Source of the DNA: Melioribacter roseus
Lineage (GTDB): Bacteria; Bacteroidota; Ignavibacteria; Ignavibacteriales; Melioribacteraceae
Direction: 5' to 3'
DNA: 64,000 nucleotides
Assembly (NCBI GenBank): GCA_020722005.1
Contig: DYLP01000002.1
Location: 51,660 to 115,659, forward strand
Shown: positions 1 to 8,539 of the stretch, piece after piece
Numbering within the stretch: position 1 is the first letter of the stretch
How the letters are laid out: every line of letters starts with the position of its first letter
Made by a program: the position numbers and the translations under genes
The notes under the pieces: model-generated
Told to the model about the DNA's origin: nothing
Seen by the model: the letters and a program-made list of their open reading frames with translations, nothing else
Database searches by the model: none

Positions 1-1693
1 TAAAAGGATATATTAATAGCAAAATGAAGATTAAACTCAAAATTTTATCGAATATCAGTTTGGTAATGCGATGTCCAAAAGAAGAAATGTTATAATTTAT
101 TTTTAATAGTGGCAAATCATCGAGCATCGTTACAGAAGATTTACCCACAAGATAATCGAGTTCTTTGCCGGAAACCATAAAATCGACATTTAATCCCTGG
201 GATTCCGAGACTGCAAAAAATATCTGGTCATAATTAATTTCGTCCGATGAAAAGATTACCTTTTCTATTTTAAGTTCGGAAATTATTTTCCGTAAATTAT
301 CGAGCGACCCAATCACTTTATAACCACCTATTTCTTCACCAATTTTTTTTCTATCTGTTGAAATTAATCCCTTAACTTGATATAAAGAAATGATATTCGA
401 TTTTAATTTGGAAGCGAGTTCTGCGGCTTTGGTGGGCGAAGCAACTATAAGAGTTTTTGCTTTGCGCGATTCACTTACCAGTCCCAATCCTGTAGAGACT
501 TTAAAAATAATACGCCACAGGGAAAACGTAATAAAAGAGAATCCGTAAGTTATCAGTACCACTGCACGACTGAATGCGAATTGCTTGAAGAAATAGGTAA
601 ATGCGGAAAGTATAATCAATCCGTAAAAAAGGGCAATTAAACTTCTTAGAACCGAAAGCGCATTTTTTTTGTAAGCACCTACTGCAGATGAAATAAATAT
701 TTGCAACAATGCCGGGATAAAATAGAACCACGGTTTGGCATAATCGGGAAATCCGAGCCAGTGCTCGTCGGCATAAATTTTTTCCGCAAGATAGACAGCA
801 CCGCTCATTAAAATAAAATCAAACAGGATGCTTACCAGAACAAGTTTATATACATTGGCAAAGGCAATCAATTTGCGGAAGAAAATGGCTAACCTCAATA
901 TTCCCTGTACGATAATCGAGGAAGATAAATGTTTCTTGACGAAGAGATGCATTGCATCATAAAAATATTTAGTTTCGTCGATGTTGCTCCTTTTTGTGCT
1001 TTCGCCTTTGTAATGGAATATTTCAGTAGAGTGAACGTAATAAACTTTATAGCCTGCCTGTTGAGTTCGGTAGCAGAGGTCAAGGTCTTCTCCGTACATA
1101 AAGAACTGAGGGTCGAATCCGCCTATTTTTTCATATACTTCACGGCGCATCATCATAAAAGCGCCACTCACAGCATCAACTTCGTATGTTTGATTTTCGT
1201 CCAGATAAGTGAGGTTATATCTTGCGAACAATTTACTTTTGGGTAAGAGGCTGCTAAGTCCCATCACTTTTGTAAAAGACGTCCAGGGACCCGGGAAGCT
1301 GCGTCGGCAAGCAAGCTGCAGCGTACCATCCGGATTCAATACTTTACATCCGGCAATTCCGGCATCAGGATGATTTTCGAAAAAGTTAATCATTTCCCTG
1401 AATGTATCCTCTTTGACGATAGTGTCCGGATTCAGTAAAAGAATAAATTTGCCGCGAGCTTTATCCAGAGCAATATTGTTCGCAGCACCGAAGCCAATGT
1501 TCTTTTCGTTGGCAATTAAAACGACATCCGGAAATTTGGTTCTAATGGCTTCGAGACTTCCATCTTCAGAAGCATTATCGACCACAATCACTTCAATATT
1601 AAGATTATTCGAAGCTTTCCTGATCGATTCCAACAGGTTGAGAAGAAATTCCTTAACGTTATAATTTACTATGATTATCGAAAGATCAATCAT
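1..1693 (-). CDS. GT2 glycosyltransferase fused to a polyprenyl phosphoglycosyl transferase (partial)
   Basis: An open frame of 564 codons starts with ATG at 1693 and leaves the window at its left edge. Residues 1-250 are a GT-A family 2 transferase of the rhamnosyltransferase/WbbL type: a VDNASEDGS nucleotide-binding strand near 38-46, the NPDT metal-binding motif at 89-92, and a GEDLDLCYR acceptor/base motif near 201. Residues about 280-400 form four membrane segments, 408-530 a Rossmann-like CoA-binding-type domain, and the last visible residues (about 545-564) match the membrane helix that opens a bacterial sugar transferase domain. It would therefore both prime undecaprenyl phosphate and transfer a second sugar. 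The catalytic end lies outside the window. It begins just after the stop of the DPM1-like gene and is the last visible gene of the polysaccharide operon. Fusion is seen directly; enzyme specificity is inferred. Confidence 0.8.
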   Translation of the reverse strand, partial: MIDLSIIIVNYNVKEFLLNLLESIRKASNNLNIEVIVVDNASEDGSLEAIRTKFPDVVLIANEKNIGFGAANNIALDKARGKFILLLNPDTIVKEDTFREMINFFENHPDAGIAGCKVLNPDGTLQLACRRSFPGPWTSFTKVMGLSSLLPKSKLFARYNLTYLDENQTYEVDAVSGAFMMMRREVYEKIGGFDPQFFMYGEDLDLCYRTQQAGYKVYYVHSTEIFHYKGESTKRSNIDETKYFYDAMHLFVKKHLSSSIIVQGILRLAIFFRKLIAFANVYKLVLVSILFDFILMSGAVYLAEKIYADEHWLGFPDYAKPWFYFIPALLQIFISSAVGAYKKNALSVLRSLIALFYGLIILSAFTYFFKQFAFSRAVVLITYGFSFITFSLWRIIFKVSTGLGLVSESRKAKTLIVASPTKAAELASKLKSNIISLYQVKGLISTDRKKIGEEIGGYKVIGSLDNLRKIISELKIEKVIFSSDEINYDQIFFAVSESQGLNVDFMVSGKELDYLVGKSSVTMLDDLPLLKINYNISSFGHRITKLIFDKILSLIFILLLIYPF

Positions 1694-1694
1694 T

Positions 1695-2411
1695 TTACTT
1701 GTTCAGTCCGAATAAACTTTGAAAGCGTAGTTTCCAGACCATAAATACGGCTTCGCGTACAATCTTGCGGGACATTTTGGAAGTACCCTGGATTCTTTCG
1801 ACAAAAGTAATCGGAATTTCCGTAATCTTAAAATTTCTTTTCCATGCGTGAAAATTCATTTCAATCTGGAATGAATAACCGTTCGATTTAATTTTATCAA
1901 GGTTAATCGATTCGAGAACCTCGCGTCGAAAACATTTGAATCCTCCCGTTGCGTCTTTTACCGCCATAGAAGTTATAACTCTTGTATATATATTTGCAAA
2001 ATAACTCAATAATAACCTACTGATGGGCCAGTTGATAACTCTAACACCGTTTATATAACGGCTACCAATGACGAGGTCGTAATCTTTAATCTTTTCGAGA
2101 AAATTCCCTATTTCATTTGGGTCGTGTGAAAAATCTGCGTCCATTTGGATAACCGCATCATATCCGTTACGAAGCATAAATTTGAAGCCTTCGACGTATG
2201 CAGTTCCCAACCCCGATTTTTTTTCTCTTTTAATCAGAAAAACCCTGCTATCCTTTTCAGAAAATTCTTTAACAAAATCCGCAGTTCCGTCGGGCGAATT
2301 ATCGTCGACAACCAAAATATTTAATTCGGGATATTTTTCGAGAATATAAGGAATGAGCTTCCGGATATTATCGAGTTCATTATAAGTCGGTATTATAACA
2401 AGAGCTTTCAT
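1695..2411 (-). CDS. Polyprenol monophosphomannose synthase-like GT2
   Basis: 238 residues when started at the ATG of MKALVIIPTYNE. A longer frame begins at 2462 but would run into the end of the upstream gene and adds no family-like sequence. It is a GT-A family 2 enzyme of the dolichol-phosphate mannosyltransferase (DPM1) class, which moves a sugar from a nucleotide donor to polyprenyl phosphate on the inner face of the membrane. Visible motifs are VVDDNSPDGT near 50, the donor/metal site QMDADFSHDP near 95, and GSRYINGV near 120. There is no C-terminal membrane domain, so this is the short soluble type. It lies between two phosphoglycosyl transferases, suggesting it supplies a lipid-linked sugar for the surface glycan or for protein/lipid decoration. 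The exact sugar cannot be told. Confidence 0.85.
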   Translation of the reverse strand: MKALVIIPTYNELDNIRKLIPYILEKYPELNILVVDDNSPDGTADFVKEFSEKDSRVFLIKREKKSGLGTAYVEGFKFMLRNGYDAVIQMDADFSHDPNEIGNFLEKIKDYDLVIGSRYINGVRVINWPISRLLLSYFANIYTRVITSMAVKDATGGFKCFRREVLESINLDKIKSNGYSFQIEMNFHAWKRNFKITEIPITFVERIQGTSKMSRKIVREAVFMVWKLRFQSLFGLNK

Positions 2412-2427
2412 TATTAATTTTCTATTG

Positions 2428-3831
2428 TTATTCGTAATGACCTTTCCCAAACAAAACGACAAAGACGGTTCGCAGTATTATCTTAAAATCGAGTCGTAAA
2501 CTCATATTTTCAATATAGAACAGATCATAGCGCAATTTGATCTTAACGTCTTCAATTGACTCGTCGTATTTATGTTTTACCTGCGCCCAGCCAGTCAGAC
2601 CTGGACGTACTTTAAGTCTTCTCTTATACAAGGGAATCTCTCTGGAAAGTTTCTCAACAAAAAAAGGTCTTTCCGGTCGCGGACCCACAAAACTCATATC
2701 GCCTTTCAAAACATTAATAGCCTGTGGTATTTCGTCCAATCGAATTTTACGCAGAAATTTACCCACTCTGGTAATGCGAGGGTCACCTTTTGAAGACCAG
2801 ACCGGACCGGTATGTTTTTCTGCATCTTTAATCATAGTTCGGAATTTAATAATCTTAAAAATCTTTCCGTTCATACCAACACGTTCTTGTTTATAGAAGA
2901 CAGGACCTTCGCTATCGAGTTTAATTGCAATTGCCGCTAAAACTGTAACTGGCGAAGTAACTATGAGCAATAAAAGAGAAAATAGTATATCCATTACTCG
3001 TTTAATTTTCTTTTCCCATTCGGGCATTAATTCCGGCATTACGTCGATTAGCGGAGAGCCATAAAGTTGAAGTATTCTGGCTTGCCCGCTTATTATATCG
3101 TAGAGATCTGCCACCATTTTAATTTCCACATTTGTACTATCGCATTTGTCAATCACTTTTATTATCAATTCTTCGTCGTGTTTGTCCAGAGCAATAATAA
3201 CATTACGGATTTCATTTTGTTCTATAATATTTTCAAGCTCGTCGATTGTGCCTTTGACGGAGATATTGTCGTGAGATTTACCTACATTTCCTTTATGAGT
3301 AGCGATAAAAGCAACGATATCCAGACCGAATTCAGGATGGCGTTTAATCGAATACAGAATTTCTTTTGCCTTATCGTTAAAACCGATAATGAGTGCATTC
3401 CTGCGGCCGATGCCATTTATCAGCAACCGGCGTTGGAGACTTCGCACAAATAATCTTCCCGAACCAACGAAGAATAAGAAAATCCCCCAGTAAAGGAGTA
3501 TGAACAAACGAAATGAAGTTCTGCCATTCGTGGAATAATCGTCCATAACAATCAAAAAAAACAGGATAAAGATTCCCACAAAGGAAGCTTTAAAAAGAGT
3601 GGAAATTTCGTCGAAACGCGAAAGTGCAAACCACGTTCTGTACATTCCGACAAGAATAAAGATAAACAGCCAATAGATATAAACCGCAATCATGGGCAAG
3701 AAGAAGTCCGGCTGCGAAATCAGTTCGAACCAGCCGGTATTAACCCGCAGATAAAAGAAAAGGAACCAGGTCAGATTAATCGTAATAAAATCCGTAATGA
3801 GAAGAAGAATTTTTTCTGTTTTTTTATTCAA
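2428..3831 (-). CDS. Undecaprenyl-phosphate sugar phosphotransferase (WcaJ-like)
   Basis: 467 residues. It is a polytopic phosphoglycosyl transferase that starts polysaccharide repeat units by moving a sugar-1-phosphate onto undecaprenyl phosphate. N-terminal membrane segments (about 8-28, 42-63, 80-100, 110-130) are followed by a Rossmann-like CoA-binding domain (about 145-250), a re-entrant membrane helix near 285-305, and the bacterial sugar transferase domain with KFRTM near 338, RLDEIPQ near 379 and the signature SFVGPRPERP near 396. The start is TTG at 3831: GGAG sits 6 nt upstream and no ATG lies nearby. It directly follows the LhgO-like gene and overlaps only the non-used extension of the next gene. 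Family assignment is strong; the sugar is unknown. Confidence 0.9.
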   Translation of the reverse strand: MNKKTEKILLLITDFITINLTWFLFFYLRVNTGWFELISQPDFFLPMIAVYIYWLFIFILVGMYRTWFALSRFDEISTLFKASFVGIFILFFLIVMDDYSTNGRTSFRLFILLYWGIFLFFVGSGRLFVRSLQRRLLINGIGRRNALIIGFNDKAKEILYSIKRHPEFGLDIVAFIATHKGNVGKSHDNISVKGTIDELENIIEQNEIRNVIIALDKHDEELIIKVIDKCDSTNVEIKMVADLYDIISGQARILQLYGSPLIDVMPELMPEWEKKIKRVMDILFSLLLLIVTSPVTVLAAIAIKLDSEGPVFYKQERVGMNGKIFKIIKFRTMIKDAEKHTGPVWSSKGDPRITRVGKFLRKIRLDEIPQAINVLKGDMSFVGPRPERPFFVEKLSREIPLYKRRLKVRPGLTGWAQVKHKYDESIEDVKIKLRYDLFYIENMSLRLDFKIILRTVFVVLFGKGHYE

Positions 3832-3849
3832 ACTTTTCTCCGAAAGTAA

Positions 3850-5037
3850 CTACAACTTACTCAATACTGTTTGCGCAATTTGTTCACCAATGGACAGCGA
3901 CGCAGTTGCAGCCGGCGAAGGTGCATTGCATACATGCACAACTCTCTTGTCTTCCAGAACATAAAAATCGTCGAGCAGTCCGCCGTTTCGACTGCACGCC
4001 TGAGCTCTTACGCCTGCACCGCCCGGGATTAAATCGTCGTCGGTGATTGCTGGCATTAATTTCTTTAATTCCTTTACAAACGCTCTTTTGCTATAAGAGC
4101 GATAAAACTCACCCAGTCCTACTTTCCAATACTTAAATGCAATTTTATAAAATCCGTGCCACGAAAAAATATCAAAACTATCTTTAAGATTAAAATCGAA
4201 TTTCGAATAACCTTCTCTTTTGAAACTGAGCACCGCATTTGGGCCGGCTTCCAGCTCGCCATTAATCATACGCGTGAAATGAACTCCCAGAAACGGGAAT
4301 GACGGATTCGGTACCGGATAAATAAGCCCATTGACGGCAGATTGATTTTTTACTTTATAATATTCTCCACGAAAAGGAATGATACGTACATCCAATCGTG
4401 GATGCGTCATTTTTGCAACCCTGTCCGAATGCAACCCTGCGCATGAGGCTACCACCTTAGAAATATAAGTTGCTTTATCGGTAATCACCTCACAATAATC
4501 AGTATTAATTTTAATATCCTTAACGCCATTACCCAGTTCGATATTGCCGTCGAGTTCGAGTATTCTGTCGAGATAAGCCGCCGCCACTTTCTTAAAATCG
4601 ATAATTCCCGTTTGAGGCACATAAATTGCTCTGATGCCGGTTATATTGGGTTCTATCTTTTTAATCTCATCGCCTTCGATAATTTTCAGTCCGGTTAATC
4701 CATTTTCGATACCTCTGTTATAAATATTATCGAGTAATGGAATTTGTTCAGATGTAACGGCGACAATAATTTTGCCGGTTAGTTTATATTCGATATTATG
4801 TTTGTCGCAAAAATCGAGCAGTAAGTGGTATCCACGTCTGCAATTCAGAGCTTTGAGACTGCCGGGTTTATAATAGATTCCGGAATGAATTACTCCGCTA
4901 TTATTACCCGTTTGATGGGCTGCAATACGGGTTTCCTTTTCGATCAGAAGGATTTTCAAATTCGGATTGAATTCCAGAATTTTTAATCCTGTAGCCAGAC
5001 CTACAATACCGGAGCCTATGATTATAATATCGTACAT
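3850..5037 (-). CDS. lhgO: L-2-hydroxyglutarate oxidase-like FAD enzyme
   Basis: 395 residues, the usual length for LhgO (YgaF) of the DAO/GlpO flavoprotein superfamily. The family oxidises L-2-hydroxyglutarate to 2-oxoglutarate and passes electrons towards the membrane quinone pool. The N-terminus has the FAD dinucleotide fold IIGSGIVGLATG, then the family signature HQTGNNSGVIHSGIYY near 41-56 and a C-terminal GGAGVRAQA stretch near 340. It is embedded in a run of glycosyltransferase genes on the same strand (5 bp from its upstream neighbour, 18 bp from the next), so it is presumably co-transcribed with them. No other 2-hydroxyglutarate gene is visible. Family assignment is good; a role in modifying a sugar cannot be excluded from context. 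Confidence 0.82.
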   Translation of the reverse strand: MYDIIIIGSGIVGLATGLKILEFNPNLKILLIEKETRIAAHQTGNNSGVIHSGIYYKPGSLKALNCRRGYHLLLDFCDKHNIEYKLTGKIIVAVTSEQIPLLDNIYNRGIENGLTGLKIIEGDEIKKIEPNITGIRAIYVPQTGIIDFKKVAAAYLDRILELDGNIELGNGVKDIKINTDYCEVITDKATYISKVVASCAGLHSDRVAKMTHPRLDVRIIPFRGEYYKVKNQSAVNGLIYPVPNPSFPFLGVHFTRMINGELEAGPNAVLSFKREGYSKFDFNLKDSFDIFSWHGFYKIAFKYWKVGLGEFYRSYSKRAFVKELKKLMPAITDDDLIPGGAGVRAQACSRNGGLLDDFYVLEDKRVVHVCNAPSPAATASLSIGEQIAQTVLSKL

Positions 5038-5041
5038 AAAT

Positions 5042-6175
5042 TTATTGATTTAAGATCCGTTTATAAATTTTCATATATTTTTCTGTCATAATATCCAATC
5101 CGAATTTTGACTTCAACGATAAATTATATCTGGCGATCTCTTCTTTATTTTCCTTTATATATAATAATTTCTCCATAAATTCATTCAAATTATTCAACTT
5201 ATAGAGCTGTCTTACATCATTATTTATAATTTCGGAGTTGCCGCCCACATCTGTAGTAAGTATCGGCAATCCTGCGAAAAGAGCTTCCAATAAACTTATA
5301 GAGAGTCCTTCGTATCTCGAAGGAAGAACAAAAAGGTCGAAAGCTTTTATGTATTTGTATGATTCTTTAATAGCTCCCACAAGAAAGAAATCTTTTTCAA
5401 GACCCATATTTTGAATTTTCTTTTTGTATTCTTGACGAAAAAGTCCGTCTCCGATTATGATAATTTTTAACGTTGGTATATTTTTTTTAATTTCAGAAAA
5501 GTTCTCAATTAAAAAATCATAATTCTTTGGATATGAGAGTCTTCCCGTAGAGCCGATAATGAAACACTCCTCAAAATTATACTTGCAGAGTTCACCGAAG
5601 AATTCAATTGCTTGCTCTCTAGGTAAATACTCCAGCTCCTCTTCTGCAAGACCATTATAAATTACTTCGCCCGAACTAACTATTTTATGACGAATCGCTT
5701 CCTTAAAATTAATTTCGCTTACGAATATAGATGCATCCAATAAGCCCGATAATGCTTTGAAATAATATTTTGTAAAAAACTTAAATAATCGATGAGATTG
5801 ATAATTTTTATCCAGCAAAGAGAGTCCATGAAAAGTAAAAACTATTTTAGGTTTGTACTTCAAAAAAAAAGTTGATATTGTAGAGAGCAAAGTATTGGTA
5901 CTATTGAGGTGGATTATCTGAAATTTGTACTTTTTTAAGAGTCGATAAATATCATAAACAAAATAGAGAGCATTAAAAAGGTTGACATCACGTTTTAGAG
6001 ATTTTAGATAATAATATTGGATATTATGCTTTTCTAATTCGTCGAAAAGATATCCCCCTTCGCCAGCGGCAACTGTAACATCTACTCCTTTTTTTTTTAA
6101 TTCTTTTGCGAGATTTAAAACAAATACCTGAGCCCCGCCAATTTCGGATTTTGTAATTACAAGAAGAACTTTCAT
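5042..6175 (-). CDS. Glycosyltransferase family 4 (GT-B)
   Basis: 377 residues with a two-domain GT-B layout. The N-terminal half has the SEIGGAQVFVLNLA acceptor-side motif typical of WcaL/EpsF-like GT4 enzymes. The C-terminal Rossmann fold has IGSTGRLSYPKNYDFL near 208 and the donor-binding E-x7-E region PSRYEGLSISLLEAL near 281-295. It would add a sugar from a nucleotide donor to the growing lipid-linked repeat unit at the cytoplasmic membrane. Its start overlaps the stop of the upstream glycosyltransferase by 4 bp (6172-6175), indicating translational coupling. Composition here is visibly more AT-rich than in the flanking housekeeping genes. Confidence 0.85.
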   Translation of the reverse strand: MKVLLVITKSEIGGAQVFVLNLAKELKKKGVDVTVAAGEGGYLFDELEKHNIQYYYLKSLKRDVNLFNALYFVYDIYRLLKKYKFQIIHLNSTNTLLSTISTFFLKYKPKIVFTFHGLSLLDKNYQSHRLFKFFTKYYFKALSGLLDASIFVSEINFKEAIRHKIVSSGEVIYNGLAEEELEYLPREQAIEFFGELCKYNFEECFIIGSTGRLSYPKNYDFLIENFSEIKKNIPTLKIIIIGDGLFRQEYKKKIQNMGLEKDFFLVGAIKESYKYIKAFDLFVLPSRYEGLSISLLEALFAGLPILTTDVGGNSEIINNDVRQLYKLNNLNEFMEKLLYIKENKEEIARYNLSLKSKFGLDIMTEKYMKIYKRILNQ

Positions 6176-7281
6176 GATTTCATATCATTTATTATGGTAT
6201 AAAATTTATGTGTTACTTTATTGATATTAAATTTTTCCGCCTGTTCTAAAGCTCTTTTTTTCATAATTAAATATTTCTCGTTATCATTGATAAACAAAAT
6301 TATTTTATCGACAAAAGCGTCAACATCGTATGGGTCGAATGTAAAGCCTCCTTCTCCGACCACCTCTGGCAAAGAGGAAGTATCCGAAGTTAAAACCGGT
6401 AGTCCGCATTTCATTGCTTCGAGGGGAGGTATCCCAAAGCCTTCGTAAAATGAAGGAAAAAGAAATAAGAATGCTTTGTTATACAGAAAGTTCAGTTCTT
6501 CATCATTAACATGATTTACAATAATTATTTTATCTTTTCTCTTTTCCAATTCACCTTTTATGTCGTTATAACCGTAATTTGGTTTTCCAACAATTACCAA
6601 CGGTAACTTATAACCTTTATTCCACAAATTATCGATAATATTTATCAAGCCAATAATATTCTTTCTTTTCTCAATTGCACCGACGTACAGTAAATATTTC
6701 TCTGGCAACTCAATTTTAATTTTTTGTTCAATTTTAAAATTAGATATCGGATAAAAACATTCATTTGCAGTATTGTAAGTTACCTCAATTTTATTTTCGG
6801 GAATATTAAAAAGCCGAATAATATCTCTTTTTGAATGTTCCGAAACTGTTAAAACCTTATCCGCTACTTTAAGACTGCGAGGAAGTACAGTACTCAGATA
6901 AGTTCTATAACTAAAAGAATAATACTCTTTAAAAATAAATGGGATAACATCATGAATTACTGTAACATATTTAATGTTATCAATTCTTTTATAAGGTAAA
7001 ATAATGTTTGGAGAAATAAAAAAGTTAATATTATATTTTTTTAGCAACTTTGGTATAATGATATTCATCCAGAATGGAGAAAATAATTTATATGGAAGAC
7101 TGGAAGTGTACTTAATTATTTTGTAAAAGTTATTGTCTACATTATTCAAGTCTTTGGTAGTAAATAAATAATATTCGTTACTTTTATCAATCTGAGGAAG
7201 TTTTATTAATATATTCTGCAGGTAACGACCTGTACCGGTCAGTCCTCTGTTAAGTACCCTGCAATCAATAGCGATTTTCAT
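6172..7281 (-). CDS. Glycosyltransferase family 4 (GT-B)
   Basis: 369 residues. The start MKIAIDCRVLNRGLTGTGRY is typical of WbaZ/mannosyltransferase-like GT4 enzymes. The C-terminal donor domain shows YVGAIEKRKNI near 200 and PSFYEGFGIPPLEAMKCG near 277-294, which contains the conserved E-x7-E. It likely transfers one sugar of the surface polysaccharide repeat unit. It lies 5 bp after the Wzy-like polymerase gene and overlaps the next glycosyltransferase by 4 bp. AT-rich composition matches the variable core of such loci. Donor and linkage cannot be read from the sequence. Confidence 0.85.
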   Translation of the reverse strand: MKIAIDCRVLNRGLTGTGRYLQNILIKLPQIDKSNEYYLFTTKDLNNVDNNFYKIIKYTSSLPYKLFSPFWMNIIIPKLLKKYNINFFISPNIILPYKRIDNIKYVTVIHDVIPFIFKEYYSFSYRTYLSTVLPRSLKVADKVLTVSEHSKRDIIRLFNIPENKIEVTYNTANECFYPISNFKIEQKIKIELPEKYLLYVGAIEKRKNIIGLINIIDNLWNKGYKLPLVIVGKPNYGYNDIKGELEKRKDKIIIVNHVNDEELNFLYNKAFLFLFPSFYEGFGIPPLEAMKCGLPVLTSDTSSLPEVVGEGGFTFDPYDVDAFVDKIILFINDNEKYLIMKKRALEQAEKFNINKVTHKFYTIINDMKS

Positions 7282-7286
7282 ATGAG

Positions 7287-8525
7287 TTATTTTATTATAT
7301 ATAAAGTTGTAGTGTATAATACTATTATATCAAATATATAAAACAGCCAGCTTAACATAGGATTAAAAAAAGAAAATAAAATAACCATAACAAAAATACC
7401 ATACAATGTAACTGAATTTAAATTCGGATTTGTTCGCAACCGATAGTAAACGAATGAAGTTACAAATCCGAATAAATAAGGTAATATTAATATTCCAAAC
7501 ACATAAAAATCTCTAAAATTAACAAAGAACATACCATAGGTGTTATAATTATAATTTATCAAATAAGGATTGTCTATATAATTAATATATTCGTGCAACC
7601 AATGTTTTATACCACTTATAGCGAACAAAAAATCGAATGACGATAATCCATATGTAAATTCTTTCAACTTCGTAGTTGCATATGCATAATTCTCCAAATT
7701 CATAGCTATGTACATATATGGTTCAGTGAAAATAGAATATTTCGCACTGTATTTCATTTGAGATACTTGATGAAAATATTGTAGTATCAAATTTCCAGCT
7801 CTTAGAGAAAGAATTAGATAAGATATGCCCGCTATAAATATTATTATAACAAAGAAGGTTTTAAAATTGAATTTATTTGTTCCATAATATAGAAGCACAA
7901 TGGATAGAATTATGGTTATAAACACTCCGAAACGTTGCAACAAAAAAAGGAAAGTTATTAATGTTACCAGAAACAACAAAAATAATAGTGATTTCTTATA
8001 GTACTGTTTTTTAATCAAAATAATGTAAGCGATAACAAAATATAAAATTAATGGAGCTAAATGTATCAGCAAGCCAACACCAAAAAGACTCCAGCGAGTT
8101 CTTGCTTCATTAGGATATTTTGTAAAAAGAGGGACAAATCCGACATATAAATAAATCACAAGGTATGAGAAAACATATATAATGAACAATATTATAATTA
8201 CACGCACAAGTTTAATTTCGTTTATGTTGCTACTAATGAAATTAGCTCTTATAGTTTTTAACGACATCATATCTTTGTCAAAAAAAATTACATATACCGT
8301 AAATATGCCAGCCAGTACAGAGAGAACCGGGATTAAAAGATAGACCCAACTAATTATAGGCCAATCAAATTGCAATCGGCTCAATTTAAGATGTGTAACT
8401 CCGATTGCCAACAGCCATACCATCAAGAATAACTTCCCTGGGGATAAAAGATCCGTTGTTTTCGATAAAGAAACCATCAAAATAAATACTAGTATAATCA
8501 ATAACGAAAAACTTATTACATTCAT
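7287..8525 (-). CDS. Wzy-like O-antigen/oligosaccharide repeat-unit polymerase
   Basis: 412 residues, almost entirely hydrophobic, with about 10-12 predicted membrane segments. A large central periplasmic loop (about 240-320) is rich in Tyr and Asn, as in Wzy polymerases. Sequence conservation in this family is very low, so the call rests on topology, length and position between the Wzx flippase and glycosyltransferases. It would join lipid-linked repeat units on the outer face of the inner membrane. The ATG is at 8525; the flippase gene ends 14 bp upstream. Strongly AT-rich, which suggests exchange of this part of the locus between strains. An alternative is another polytopic surface-polymer protein such as an O-acetyltransferase, but acyltransferase motifs are absent. 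Confidence 0.75.
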   Translation of the reverse strand: MNVISFSLLIILVFILMVSLSKTTDLLSPGKLFLMVWLLAIGVTHLKLSRLQFDWPIISWVYLLIPVLSVLAGIFTVYVIFFDKDMMSLKTIRANFISSNINEIKLVRVIIILFIIYVFSYLVIYLYVGFVPLFTKYPNEARTRWSLFGVGLLIHLAPLILYFVIAYIILIKKQYYKKSLLFLLFLVTLITFLFLLQRFGVFITIILSIVLLYYGTNKFNFKTFFVIIIFIAGISYLILSLRAGNLILQYFHQVSQMKYSAKYSIFTEPYMYIAMNLENYAYATTKLKEFTYGLSSFDFLFAISGIKHWLHEYINYIDNPYLINYNYNTYGMFFVNFRDFYVFGILILPYLFGFVTSFVYYRLRTNPNLNSVTLYGIFVMVILFSFFNPMLSWLFYIFDIIVLYTTTLYIIK

Positions 8526-8539
8526 ACTTCCATCGCAAA

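Noticed and set aside
501..731. Minus-strand frame of 76 codons near the left edge
   Set aside because: It lies out of frame inside the continuous 564-codon GT2/sugar-transferase frame, whose domain content is clear. I also checked it for a frameshift and found none.
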